From assembly GCA_965246935.1 (NCBI GenBank), contig CBDFGC010000001.1, forward strand, positions 62,001-126,000: a stretch of 64,000 nucleotides of DNA, written 5' to 3'. Positions 43,609 through 51,280 of the stretch are shown piece after piece. The notes below the pieces were generated by a model. It had not been told where the DNA came from. It saw nothing but the letters and a program-made list of their open reading frames with translations, and made no database searches. The translations under genes were made by a program, and so were the position numbers. The stretch comes from JAZKFT01 sp965246935 (GTDB lineage: Bacteria; Bacteroidota; Bacteroidia; Chitinophagales; Chitinophagaceae). Positions within the stretch are counted from its first letter, which is position 1, and each line of letters starts with the position of its first letter.

Positions 43609-44187
43609 TTACAACAGGTTGTGAAGTTTTACATATTGAAGCAACATGATCGTTTTGGCATCTTTAATGTCACCGGTCGTAATCATAGTCATAGCTTGCT
43701 GAATGGGCGTCTCTAACATATCAATGTTCTCTTCCTCTTTTTCAGCGCCACCGCCTTCACTTACTTTCATGGAGGCATCGTATTCACCCACAAAAAAATA
43801 AAGCAGTTCTGTAAGCGACCCCGCCGACATATAGGCTTCGAATACTTTAGTTACTTGGGTAATCCTGTAGCCTGTTTCCTCCTCCGCCTCTCTTCTGGCA
43901 CAGGCTTCCGGGTTGTCTTCATCCATCAGGCCTGCACAGACTTCAATCAGCATGCCTGTAGGGTTTCCATTCACAAAAGACGGTAGCCGGAATTGTTTCG
44001 TTAATATGACCGTTTGCTGTTCCTTGTTGTACAGCAACACGGCTGCCGCATTGCCCCGGTCATACACTTCCCGGGATTGCGTTTTCCGGGTTCCATCCGC
44101 CTTCAGATATGCATATGTTACTTTTTTCAACATATACTCGTCCTCGGAAAGGATTGTAGTGTCTACAATTTTTACATCACTAATCAT
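43609..44187 (-). CDS. nudK: Nudix hydrolase, GDP-mannose pyrophosphatase NudK type
   Basis: 192 residues from ATG 44187 (MISDVKIVDTTILSED), the length of E. coli NudK; the extra 17 codons upstream to 44238 are dropped. The Nudix box runs GLMDEDNPEACARREAEEE (about 92-110) then TGY, with metal-binding glutamates in REAEEETG. Before it are REVYDRGNAAAVLLYNKEQQ and ILTKQFRLPSF, after it EAYMSAGSLTELLYFFVGEY (ADP-sugar type loop). Hydrolyses GDP-mannose or a similar nucleoside diphosphate sugar. Divergent from the Ppx gene. Confidence 0.9.
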   Translation of the reverse strand: MISDVKIVDTTILSEDEYMLKKVTYAYLKADGTRKTQSREVYDRGNAAAVLLYNKEQQTVILTKQFRLPSFVNGNPTGMLIEVCAGLMDEDNPEACARREAEEETGYRITQVTKVFEAYMSAGSLTELLYFFVGEYDASMKVSEGGGAEKEEENIDMLETPIQQAMTMITTGDIKDAKTIMLLQYVKLHNLL

Positions 44188-44362
44188 CAGCTTGTATTTT
44201 AAGTTGATGCAAGCATAAAGTTTGCCGCAACCATACACAATTTGCTAATCAGCCCCATAAGCCGTTTATTTTAAATTGCCGGTTGGGTGCTGCTTCTCTT
44301 TGCCTGTCATTTTTCTACCGGCTTTTACCTGCCGACTGATTACTTCTTCTTATCTATGCACG

Positions 44363-45244
44363 ATGAGACTGGCCGCTATAGACATTGGCAGTAATGCCGC
44401 CCGGTTGTTGGTAAGTGATGTAATCACAACTGCCGGGTATAAACCTGCATTCAGTAAACTAAACCTGGTGAGGGTGCCGTTGCGATTGGGTTTTGATGTG
44501 TTTGAAACAGGACGTATCAGCCCGGAGCGTACCACCATGATGCTGCATACCATGAAGTCGTTCCGGCACCTGATGGATGCATATGGTGTCAACCACCTGA
44601 AAGCCTGTGCCACCAGTGCCATGCGGGATGCCCAAAATGCACCGGATATTATCCGCCAGGTGAAGGAAGAAACCGGGATAGAAATAGAAGTGATCAGCGG
44701 CTCTGTTGAAGCATCCATTATATACGAAAACCATATTGCCGAAAACCTGGACAGCACCAATGCGTACCTGTATATTGATGTGGGCGGCGGCAGTACAGAA
44801 CTTACCTTTTTTGCAAAAGGAAAAATGATGTTTAAATCGTCTTTCAATATCGGTACTATCCGAATTTTAAAAAACCAGGTAGACGAGAAGGGCTGGAACG
44901 AGGTAAAGGACTTTTTAAAGAAGAATACCAAAGGCTTCACCAATATTCAGGCAATTGGCAGTGGTGGCAACATCAATAAAATATTTTCTTTATCTAAAAA
45001 GAAAGAGGGTAAGCCGGTACTTTTTGAGGAACTAAAAGAATTTCATAAACAATTCAGCAGTGTTAGTTTGCAGGAACGTATACGTATTTACAGCATGAAG
45101 GAGGACCGGGCCGATGTAATTGTTCCGGCGCTACAGGTATTTATCAACGTAATGCGCTGGGTAGATGCTAAAGAAGTGTATGTTCCTAAGATTGGACTGG
45201 TAGATGGATTGATACAGCATTTGTATGAAGCGGTGATGAATTAG
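44363..45244 (+). CDS. Ppx/GppA-family exopolyphosphatase/guanosine pentaphosphatase
   Basis: 293 residues from ATG 44363 (MRLAAIDIGSNAARLLVSD), which puts the phosphate-binding loop DIGSN at the very N-terminus as in the family; the longer frame is not needed. Second phosphate motif YLYIDVGGGSTELTFF (about 132-147), and VISGSVEASIIYENHIAENL. Only the two ASKHA domains are present; the C-terminal HD-like domains of E. coli Ppx are absent. It hydrolyses polyphosphate or (p)ppGpp-type substrates. Notably the membrane protein at 51281 has the same motifs in degenerate form. Confidence 0.92.
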   Translation: MRLAAIDIGSNAARLLVSDVITTAGYKPAFSKLNLVRVPLRLGFDVFETGRISPERTTMMLHTMKSFRHLMDAYGVNHLKACATSAMRDAQNAPDIIRQVKEETGIEIEVISGSVEASIIYENHIAENLDSTNAYLYIDVGGGSTELTFFAKGKMMFKSSFNIGTIRILKNQVDEKGWNEVKDFLKKNTKGFTNIQAIGSGGNINKIFSLSKKKEGKPVLFEELKEFHKQFSSVSLQERIRIYSMKEDRADVIVPALQVFINVMRWVDAKEVYVPKIGLVDGLIQHLYEAVMN

Positions 45245-45245
45245 T

Positions 45246-45497
45246 CGTGAATAGTGAATCGTCAATGGTGAATGGATTTTAAGTATTCCATCTTCATATC
45301 ATTTAATGCCGGTTGCTAACAATTTATTTTGTGTAGACAAGTCTCTCGCTGGTTTCGATAAAGATATGGGTTATTAAATTTTGATTTACTCGTTAACCAT
45401 TAGCTGCATTGTGTAATTTTCACGTATATTCTATTTGCTAATTGTCACATTTATTATTGCCTGAAATCACAAATCCAAAATCATAAATCAAAAATCT
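45246..45497. repeat. Degenerate repeats on both sides of the gap before panB
   Basis: gtcgtgaatagtgaatcgtc at 45245-45264 and tcacaaatccaaaatcataa at about 45468-45487 are short degenerate tandem repeats; attgtcacatttattattgc (45438-45457) resembles the repeats near 20945 and 49768. No gene is seen in the 258-base gap. Confidence 0.5.
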
Positions 45498-45502
45498 CCG
45501 TC

Positions 45503-46318
45503 TTGTCTATCCACAAAGAAGTAAAACGAATCACTACGCTTACGCTGCAAAAGATGAAAGTGGCTGGTGAAAAAATTGCCATGATTACGGCCTACGATTT
45601 CTCGTTCGGACGATTATTCGACGGCGCAGGGGTAGATGTAATATTGGTAGGCGACAGTGCCAGCAATGTAATGGCCGGCCACGAAACAACCCTTCCCATT
45701 ACGTTAGACCAGATGATTTATCATGCTGCTTCGGTAGTACGAGGCGTAGAAAAAAGCCTGGTTGTGGTGGATTTGCCATTTGGTTCTTATCAATCCAACA
45801 ATGATAATGCCCTTGCTTCAGCCATCCGCATCATGAAGGAAAGCGGCGGCCATTGCATCAAACTGGAAGGCGGCAAGGAAGTAGCAGAAAGCGTACAACG
45901 TATTGTATCGGCAGGCATACCAGTGATGGGGCATTTGGGCCTTACACCGCAAAGCATTTATAAATTCGGCACTTACAATGTACGGGCAAAAGAGGAAGGC
46001 GAAGCGGCCAAATTAAAAGAAGATGCACAACTGTTGCAACAAGCCGGCTGCTTTGCTATTGTACTTGAAAAAATACCGGCACAGTTGGCCAAAGAAGTAA
46101 GCGAAAGCCTCAGCATTCCAACCATTGGCATCGGGGCGGGGCCTTACTGCGATGGGCAGGTATTGGTGATGCATGATCTGCTGGGCATCAATGCCGAATT
46201 CAAGCCCCGCTTTTTACGCACCTACCTTAATCTGCAGGAACAAATCAATACAGCTATCAAACAATACATCAGCGATGTAAAGACCAGGGATTTCCCGAAT
46301 GAGAAGGAAAGCTATTAG
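45503..46318 (+). CDS. panB: 3-methyl-2-oxobutanoate hydroxymethyltransferase
   Basis: Adds a hydroxymethyl group (from methylene-THF) to alpha-ketoisovalerate, the first committed step to pantothenate and CoA. 271 residues. Motifs: MITAYDFSFGRLFDGAGVDV (about 27-46), ILVGDSASNVMAGHETTLPI (about 47-66, with metal-binding Asp), IKLEGGKEVAES (about 111-122), VMGHLGLTPQSIYKFG and PTIGIGAGPYCDGQVLVMHD (about 195-214). The start is TTG 45503 (SIHKEVKRITTLTLQKM); homologues in the phylum begin the same way with M-S-x-x-K-E-V-K, so the non-ATG start is likely real. Confidence 0.95.
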   Translation: MSIHKEVKRITTLTLQKMKVAGEKIAMITAYDFSFGRLFDGAGVDVILVGDSASNVMAGHETTLPITLDQMIYHAASVVRGVEKSLVVVDLPFGSYQSNNDNALASAIRIMKESGGHCIKLEGGKEVAESVQRIVSAGIPVMGHLGLTPQSIYKFGTYNVRAKEEGEAAKLKEDAQLLQQAGCFAIVLEKIPAQLAKEVSESLSIPTIGIGAGPYCDGQVLVMHDLLGINAEFKPRFLRTYLNLQEQINTAIKQYISDVKTRDFPNEKESY

Positions 46319-46567
46319 AGCGTGAATTGTCAATCGTGAATGCCTTAGTGCATTTTTGTGAATCAACTATAAGCTTAATGGTGCTCAATCCCGTTTCCTA
46401 TTGAATAGCCTAACGGCTTATCGTGCACCACTTTTTTCAGTTAAATAAACCCCCTATAACCAGGAACTGGCTATTTTAAAGAATTGCCGCCCACTTCAAA
46501 AAGAACTGCTTCTATTTCTAACATCTTGTTCCGTTGTTTTATAGCTGGACGTACCTTAATTTATTAG

Positions 46568-46575
46568 TAGATTTG
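46568..46575 (+). promoter_or_regulatory. -7 promoter element of the second toxin-antitoxin module
   Basis: TAGATTTG at 46568-46575 matches TAnnTTTG and ends 16 bases before the antitoxin ATG. No convincing TTTG is present at the -33 distance. Confidence 0.4.
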
Positions 46576-46591
46576 ACTTTAAAAGTTATTT

Positions 46592-46873
46592 ATGCCCGAA
46601 GAAGTATATTACCTGCGTATTAAAAAAAGCTATGCGGCGGATGTGATTGAAGACCTGCAGAAAATGGATGCTGTAGAACTGCTGGGGGAGCCGCCCATAC
46701 CGGAGTGGCAGAAAAAGGAAGTGCGCAGCAGCCTGGAAGAAGAAAAGAACGTAAAAAAAGTGGCTAAAGCACAATTACTTCAGGGTCTTAAAGAAGCCGT
46801 GCAGGAAGTGAACGATATAAAGGCCGGCAGGCTCAAAGGCATTGACGCTAAAGCAGTGCTGGATGAGCTATAA
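46592..46873 (+). CDS. Antitoxin of a RelE-type module
   Basis: 93 residues: MPEEVYYLRIKKSYAADVIE at the start (strand and helix), DLQKMDAVELLGEPPIPEWQ (about 22-41), a charged middle (KKEVRSSLEEEKNVKK) and a C-terminal helix KDIKAGRLKGIDAKAVLDEL-like (NDIKAGRLKGIDAKAVLDEL) that is typical of the toxin-binding end of Bacteroidota addiction-module antitoxins. The toxin frame starts inside its last codons (46863). It is intact and has its own -7 promoter element. Confidence 0.75.
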   Translation: MPEEVYYLRIKKSYAADVIEDLQKMDAVELLGEPPIPEWQKKEVRSSLEEEKNVKKVAKAQLLQGLKEAVQEVNDIKAGRLKGIDAKAVLDEL

Positions 46874-47189
46874 GGTAATTGCCACGCCCCGGTTTAGAAG
46901 GGAACTGAAGCGCCTGGTTAAAAAGTTCCGCTCCCTTAAAAAGGAGTATGCCGGCCTGGTGGAAGACCTGGAAAAGAACCCTGCTACCGGCGACCCGCTG
47001 GGCCATGACTGCTACAAGGTGCCGCTGGCTAATGCCGCTAAAGGAAAAGGCTAAAGTGGTGGTGCACGGGTGATTACGCATGTGGTTGTAAAGGGGACTA
47101 CTGTGTTCCTGATGTTCATCTACGATAAAAGTGAACTGGATAACATCTCCGATAAAGAACTGCTGCAGATGATTAAAGATATTGAGTGA
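46863..47189 (+). pseudogene. RelE-family toxin interrupted by an in-frame stop codon
   Basis: The frame begins MSYKVIATPRFRRELKRLVK, a standard RelE/ParE start, and reads LVEDLEKNPATGDPLGHDCY to KGKG, where TAA (47052-47054) interrupts it. Beyond the stop the same frame continues SGGARVITHVVVKGTTVFLM, FIYDKSELDNISDKELLQ and MIKDIE to TGA at 47187-47189. Homologues read K-G-K-S-G-G-A-R-V-I here, so the TAA replaces a lysine codon (AAA). Only the first 63 of about 108 residues can be made unless the stop is read through, and the catalytic and C-terminal strands are lost. Confidence 0.85.
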
Positions 47190-47210
47190 TATATAGCTTT
47201 TACAAACAGT

Positions 47211-47242
47211 AAAGCCACCCTAAAAAGTGGCTTTGTTATTTT
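47211..47242 (+). terminator. Intrinsic terminator after the toxin gene
   Basis: AAAGCCAC (47211-47218), 8-base loop, GTGGCTTT (47227-47234) followed by GTTATTTT, 22 bases after the (ancestral) toxin stop. Confidence 0.7.
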
Positions 47243-47783
47243 ATTGGCTACCTCCCAACGGTGCTATCAGGCCAATAAGTGCGGACATTTACCGGGGCAG
47301 GGGGGATAGGGTATCTTACTTCCATTTTGCTGCCTATTTCAATGCTGTATCTCTCGCTTCTGATTGATTAAACCTCTCATGTCTTAAATACGCCTGAAAT
47401 TGCTGAAACAATATTAAATTATTTACGGTGATACTGTTTTTACTATTCTAATAAAAATTTATTAATAGCTATAGAACATACCGAATTTGATTTTAACTCC
47501 TCAACTACAGCCTTGTTTATTAAGGAGGCGAACTCACTATATGAATCAACAGGTTTATACATTATCTTTTTTAGTATTGAATCCGATTTATTCTATTTTT
47601 TACGTTATCAAAACAGATTTCCATGTTTGAATGTTTAACACAGCCTGTCAAACTTAAAAAATAGATAATAAAAAAAATCTTAATGCTCATTAACCAACAA
47701 TTTACTTAGGTTTTTAATTAACCCCATAACGATAGAAATTAATTTCTAAAACGAACCCACATCAATCATTCACGATTGACCTT
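47243..47783. other. Gene-free stretch
   Basis: About 540 bases, increasingly AT-rich towards the right, with no open frame of protein-like composition. The right end holds a degenerate repeat (caatcattcacgattgacct, about 47763-47782) next to the GH88/105 stop. No RNA gene was recognised. Confidence 0.5.
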
Positions 47784-48914
47784 TCACTTTAATTTCCACA
47801 CCTCGCTGCCCGCCAGTAAAAAGCAGCCTAAACCATAATCCTCAAAGTCAGGAATGTGGTCATAATTTACCGGTTGCCCGTCTTTTGGTTCTTTGCCGGT
47901 TCCTTGCACAAATCCCAGCATCCCATCCGGATGTACACATTCTCTAACCATAGCATTCCAGGCTTTAAGTAGCACAGGTAAATATATTTTCCGGTCAATC
48001 ATTTTGTGGTTGATGCCCCAGGCCATACCATATACAAACAGTGCGGTACCGCTTAGCTCCTTCCCGCCAAAATGGGTTGAATCTGTTAGGCTTACGTTCC
48101 AGTAACCATCCCTGCGTTGCAGCGGAAGCAAGGCCTGCAACATATCTTTATAATCCATCAGGTATTCCTGGTAATGCGGATCAGAAACAGGCAACATTTC
48201 CAATGTACGGCACAGCGCAGCAACTACCCAGCCGTTGCCGCGGCTCCAATAGCAATTCTTACCAGCAGGTGTTTTATATGGCGGATCAAAATCTTTATCC
48301 CGCCACCATAATTTTTCTAACGGATTATACAGGCCATTATCCCCGTGTTTGTATTTTGTATAACTGTACTCATCCCACATTTTACGATAGTACGATGTAT
48401 CGTTATACACCTTACCCAGCCGCACAAAAACCGGCATTGCCATTTGTAAAGCATCAATCCAGTTCCAGTCGTCCTGCTTACTGCTTTTCACCATATTATC
48501 CAAACTGGTTTTAATGGCAGCTATCCGTTGCGGCTGTTTATCTATCAGGTACAAATCAATCCAGGTTTGGCCGGCACACTGGTCATCGGCATTGCGGGTG
48601 GTTACGCCGCTGCGGGGTGTCCAGTTGTGCTTTTCACCCCATTGTACGGCATAATCATAGTAGGCTTTTTGTTGATCAATATTGTACAATGCCATTAATC
48701 CTTCATAATAAACACTACGGGTCCAGATACTGGCAGGACGTTGCTTATCAGTTACAATTGGCTTGCCCGGGTCGGGCCATTTATTCATAAAATATTGATT
48801 AGCCAGTGTAAGGGTTTGCAAGACGTCCTTTTTAGCGGGTAGCTTTTGGGAAGAAGAACAGGAAGTTTGACAAACACCAATTACAATCAGCAGATGCAGA
48901 AAAATGCGTTTCAT
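47784..48914 (-). CDS. GH88/GH105-family unsaturated glycuronyl/rhamnogalacturonyl hydrolase
   Basis: 376 residues from ATG 48914 (MKRIFLHLLIVIGVCQTSC, lipoprotein-like signal; the 48 codons upstream are excluded). The (alpha/alpha)6 core shows ASIWTRSVYYEGLMALYNI (about 47-65), TTRNADDQCAGQTWIDLYLI (about 87-106, with the catalytic Asp region), DDWNWIDALQMAMPVFVRLG (about 128-147) and CYWSRGNGWVVAALCRTLEM (about 203-222), which is diagnostic. It removes the unsaturated uronic acid from oligosaccharides made by pectin or rhamnogalacturonan lyases such as the PL11 enzyme encoded at 55571. Periplasmic or outer-membrane attached. Confidence 0.9.
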   Translation of the reverse strand: MKRIFLHLLIVIGVCQTSCSSSQKLPAKKDVLQTLTLANQYFMNKWPDPGKPIVTDKQRPASIWTRSVYYEGLMALYNIDQQKAYYDYAVQWGEKHNWTPRSGVTTRNADDQCAGQTWIDLYLIDKQPQRIAAIKTSLDNMVKSSKQDDWNWIDALQMAMPVFVRLGKVYNDTSYYRKMWDEYSYTKYKHGDNGLYNPLEKLWWRDKDFDPPYKTPAGKNCYWSRGNGWVVAALCRTLEMLPVSDPHYQEYLMDYKDMLQALLPLQRRDGYWNVSLTDSTHFGGKELSGTALFVYGMAWGINHKMIDRKIYLPVLLKAWNAMVRECVHPDGMLGFVQGTGKEPKDGQPVNYDHIPDFEDYGLGCFLLAGSEVWKLK

Positions 48915-48940
48915 GATGGCAGGCTTATTAGTAAGTGTAG

Positions 48941-48948
48941 CAAAAATA
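48941..48948 (-). promoter_or_regulatory. -7 promoter element for the GH88/105 gene
   Basis: TATTTTTG on the minus strand (CAAAAATA at 48941-48948), 26 bases before the start at 48914; fits TAnnTTTG without a clear -33 box. Divergent with the promoter at 49035. Confidence 0.35.
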
Positions 48949-49034
48949 AGGGCTATACCACCTTGGATTCTATCCTGTGGCATCCTGTACGCAATAGAGA
49001 ATGGTATGTATAGCTTCTCTATTCCTGATTCTAT

Positions 49035-49042
49035 TACATTTG
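49035..49042 (+). promoter_or_regulatory. -7 promoter element of the four-gene membrane operon
   Basis: TACATTTG at 49035-49042, a perfect TAnnTTTG, 24 bases in front of the ATG at 49067. No clear TTTG at -33. Confidence 0.45.
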
Positions 49043-49066
49043 TTCCGCTTAACCCCATCTTAAATT

Positions 49067-49759
49067 ATGAGTGACGACAATAAAGGCTTTGGCAGCGGTA
49101 TTCTGAAAGGATTAAAACGAATGCTGTTTACCGATGAGCCGGCAGAAAACCTTCCTGTAGCGGAACAGGCGCCTCCTCAAAAAGGCAATGTTGCTTCACC
49201 CGTTCCCGAACAACAGCCTTCTCCTGCAATATGGCCATCATCAGACGATAGCAACAAAGAGACAAAGCTGAAAGTGTACCAGTTGCTGGAAAATATGAAT
49301 AAGCAGGGCGTTGATTTTTTTGAAGTATGGAATGCCGCTACGGAAATGGGAGGTGCTACTGCTACCAATATCAAAGCGGCTTATACCTCACTTCGCTTTG
49401 CCGATAAAAGCCTTACCAAGGCCAAAATGTTGGAAACCGGTACGTTTTATATGAGCAGTCTGCAGGACGTACTGAAAACAGAAACGCAAAAAAGGCTGGA
49501 CGAAAAAACTAAAATTGAAAAGGAAAAAGAACAAATAGCCGGCAGTCTGGCAACTGAAATTACCTCAATAGAACAGCAACTTACCGCTTTACAGGATAAG
49601 CTGGCCGCTAAAAAGCAGGAACGGGATACGATTAATGAAAAATATGAGCCCCGCATAGCCGACATTAATCATCGTATCAGTACCGGTCAGCAATCTGTAA
49701 ACAGTGTGGTATCCGAAATGCAACAGGTAATGGAAGTAATTCAGAAAGAAATTAATTAG
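49067..49759 (+). CDS. Coiled-coil protein of unknown function (first gene of the four-gene operon)
   Basis: 230 residues, no signal peptide or membrane helix. An N-terminal basic amphipathic stretch (FGSGILKGLKRMLFTDEP, about 7-24) could be a membrane-binding helix. A Pro/Gln-rich linker (about 30-65) is followed by a helical globular part (LKVYQLLENMNKQGVDFFEV, TNIKAAYTSLRFADKSLTKA) and a long coiled coil (about 130-225: EKTKIEKEKEQIAGSLATEI, EQQLTALQDKLAAKKQERDT). Overall it resembles PspA-type or ESCRT-like membrane-remodelling partners only in general shape. Function unknown; cotranscription with the next three genes is inferred from strand and order. Confidence 0.65.
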   Translation: MSDDNKGFGSGILKGLKRMLFTDEPAENLPVAEQAPPQKGNVASPVPEQQPSPAIWPSSDDSNKETKLKVYQLLENMNKQGVDFFEVWNAATEMGGATATNIKAAYTSLRFADKSLTKAKMLETGTFYMSSLQDVLKTETQKRLDEKTKIEKEKEQIAGSLATEITSIEQQLTALQDKLAAKKQERDTINEKYEPRIADINHRISTGQQSVNSVVSEMQQVMEVIQKEIN

Positions 49760-49983
49760 CGAATGTGCAAATGTGACAATTGCTCAATGGCTCAATGAAT
49801 ACAAATAGGCAATGGGCAATAAGCAACAGGCAAAAAATACAAATGAAAACAAAATACCAATTGTATTTAGCCATGAAAGGCAATATCTCAGCATAGGGCA
49901 ACACCGTATGAATAAATGGTAACACCTATATAACAACAAACAGACACACACATTATTAATTATCAATTTTCAATTTTCTAAAA
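49760..49983. repeat. Degenerate repeats in the gap between operon genes 1 and 2
   Basis: gcgaatgtgcaaatgtgaca (49759-49778), ctcaatggctcaatgaatac (about 49784) and aaataggcaatgggcaataa (about 49803) are short degenerate tandem repeats; attaattatcaattttcaat is at the right end (about 49954). They leave the operon continuous but widen the gap to 225 bases. Confidence 0.55.
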
Positions 49984-49984
49984 A

Positions 49985-51094
49985 ATGAGCGAATCAACAT
50001 CTGCACTGACTACCATTCCCGCCGGGCTAAAAAGTCAGCTTCCCATTTTCCAGGTGCTGGGCGATAAGTTGCCTGCCCCGATGAAAACGCCTGAAGGGAA
50101 AAAGATTATTTCCAATATCTTTTTCTGGGCACTGGTTTTAGGGGGCTCCTTCTGGTTCTTCAAAAACCTGGATACGCTGCTGGCCTATGCGCAGAAAAGT
50201 ATTTTATTCGTTATGTACGGCATTCTGCTGATTGTACTGCTGTTACTGGCACCTAAAATTATCAGTGCGCTCAATCGCCTGGGAACAACCCTGCTTTTTA
50301 AAAGCGAAAAGTCTATCATCCGCAACAATCCGGTAATTGCTTTACAAATGTTGCTGAACGAAGCCAAGGACACCTTAAAAAGAGTAAAAGAAAAAATAGC
50401 CCATGTAGATGGCGTACGCATTGATATGGTACAAAGCGGAACCCAGGCACAGCAAACAGCGCAGGAAAAATACACCCTGGTAAAAAGGCTGGTAGCGGAT
50501 GCCGGTAAAAGTGAAGAACTGGCTACACAGGCCACGCAACAAAACAATGCGGAAAAAGCAAATGATTTGGCTCGTACCTCAAAAGAAACAAGGACCAAAG
50601 CCTTTTTACTAGGTAAAGAAGGAGAAGCTGAGGAACAGAATGCCCGTAGCTATGCCCAATATGCTAACCAGTTTTCTAAAGTAATTGAAGTACTGAAAGA
50701 CAATGAAAGTGCTGCCCGTATTTATGTGAGTACATTGGACAGTAGTATTTCCATTTTGCAGAAAAAACTGGAAGCCACACAAAAAATGAAGAACGCCACA
50801 GAAGGTCTTGCTGATGTATTCAACATTCAGGACGGCTGGGTTTTTCAGGAAGCCATGAGTGCCGCTACACAAGCAATCAGTCAAAACATAGCCAGCATCC
50901 GCAGCAACCTGGAGTTTCTGGATCAGAATAATAATATCACCGTTGGGGGCACACCAACCCAGGCGGATCTGGAAGATTTTGTAAAGAAGGTGGATGACCG
51001 GCACCTGACGATGCTGAATGTGCCGTTGGTAGGAAGCGCTGGCTATGACTTAACAAAAGAAGATAAAGTAGATCCGGGATTTTCGCTGCTGTAA
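49985..51094 (+). CDS. Membrane-anchored coiled-coil protein (second gene of the four-gene operon)
   Basis: 369 residues. Two adjacent membrane helices, about 40-58 (ISNIFFWALVLGGSFWFFKN) and about 68-92 (SILFVMYGILLIVLLLLAPK), followed by a long helical cytoplasmic part: IIRNNPVIALQMLLNEAKDT, LKRVKEKIAHVDGVRIDMVQ, KRLVADAGKSEELATQATQQ and SISILQKKLEATQKMKNATE, and a final helix-rich region. The pattern (two TM helices, then Ala/Gln/Glu-rich coiled coil) resembles PspA/IM30 and TelA-type stress proteins only in shape; I do not recognise a named family. Second gene of the operon; the third starts 187 bases later. Confidence 0.65.
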   Translation: MSESTSALTTIPAGLKSQLPIFQVLGDKLPAPMKTPEGKKIISNIFFWALVLGGSFWFFKNLDTLLAYAQKSILFVMYGILLIVLLLLAPKIISALNRLGTTLLFKSEKSIIRNNPVIALQMLLNEAKDTLKRVKEKIAHVDGVRIDMVQSGTQAQQTAQEKYTLVKRLVADAGKSEELATQATQQNNAEKANDLARTSKETRTKAFLLGKEGEAEEQNARSYAQYANQFSKVIEVLKDNESAARIYVSTLDSSISILQKKLEATQKMKNATEGLADVFNIQDGWVFQEAMSAATQAISQNIASIRSNLEFLDQNNNITVGGTPTQADLEDFVKKVDDRHLTMLNVPLVGSAGYDLTKEDKVDPGFSLL

Positions 51095-51270
51095 AAAGCC
51101 CCCTGTCCCCCAAAGGGGGAACTTAGTTCTTACATCTTAATTTTTAAAATTCATTTTATTCAAACTGAGGTTTTAAAAATGAAGAATGAAAACAAATACA
51201 ATCAAATTGAACAATATTTAAATCATCACGGTTTTCCAACTCCCCATTGGGGGATTTAGAGGGCCTTTTA
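51093..51270. repeat. Inverted pair of GC-rich 'gcccctctaaatccccc' repeats in the operon
   Basis: aaaaagccccctgtccccca (51093-51112, with hairpin TCCCCC-AAA-GGGGGA to 51120) matches the complement of ctccccattgggggatttag at 51239-51258 continuing agggccttttaa. These short-hairpin repeats are dispersed in many Bacteroidota (from memory). They bracket the space between genes 2 and 3 of the operon and might affect transcript ends. Confidence 0.65.
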
Positions 51271-51280
51271 AATTACTATC

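Noticed and set aside
48915..49058. 48-residue extension of the GH88/105 protein
   Set aside because: It would remove the signal peptide from the N-terminus and overlaps the divergent promoter region.
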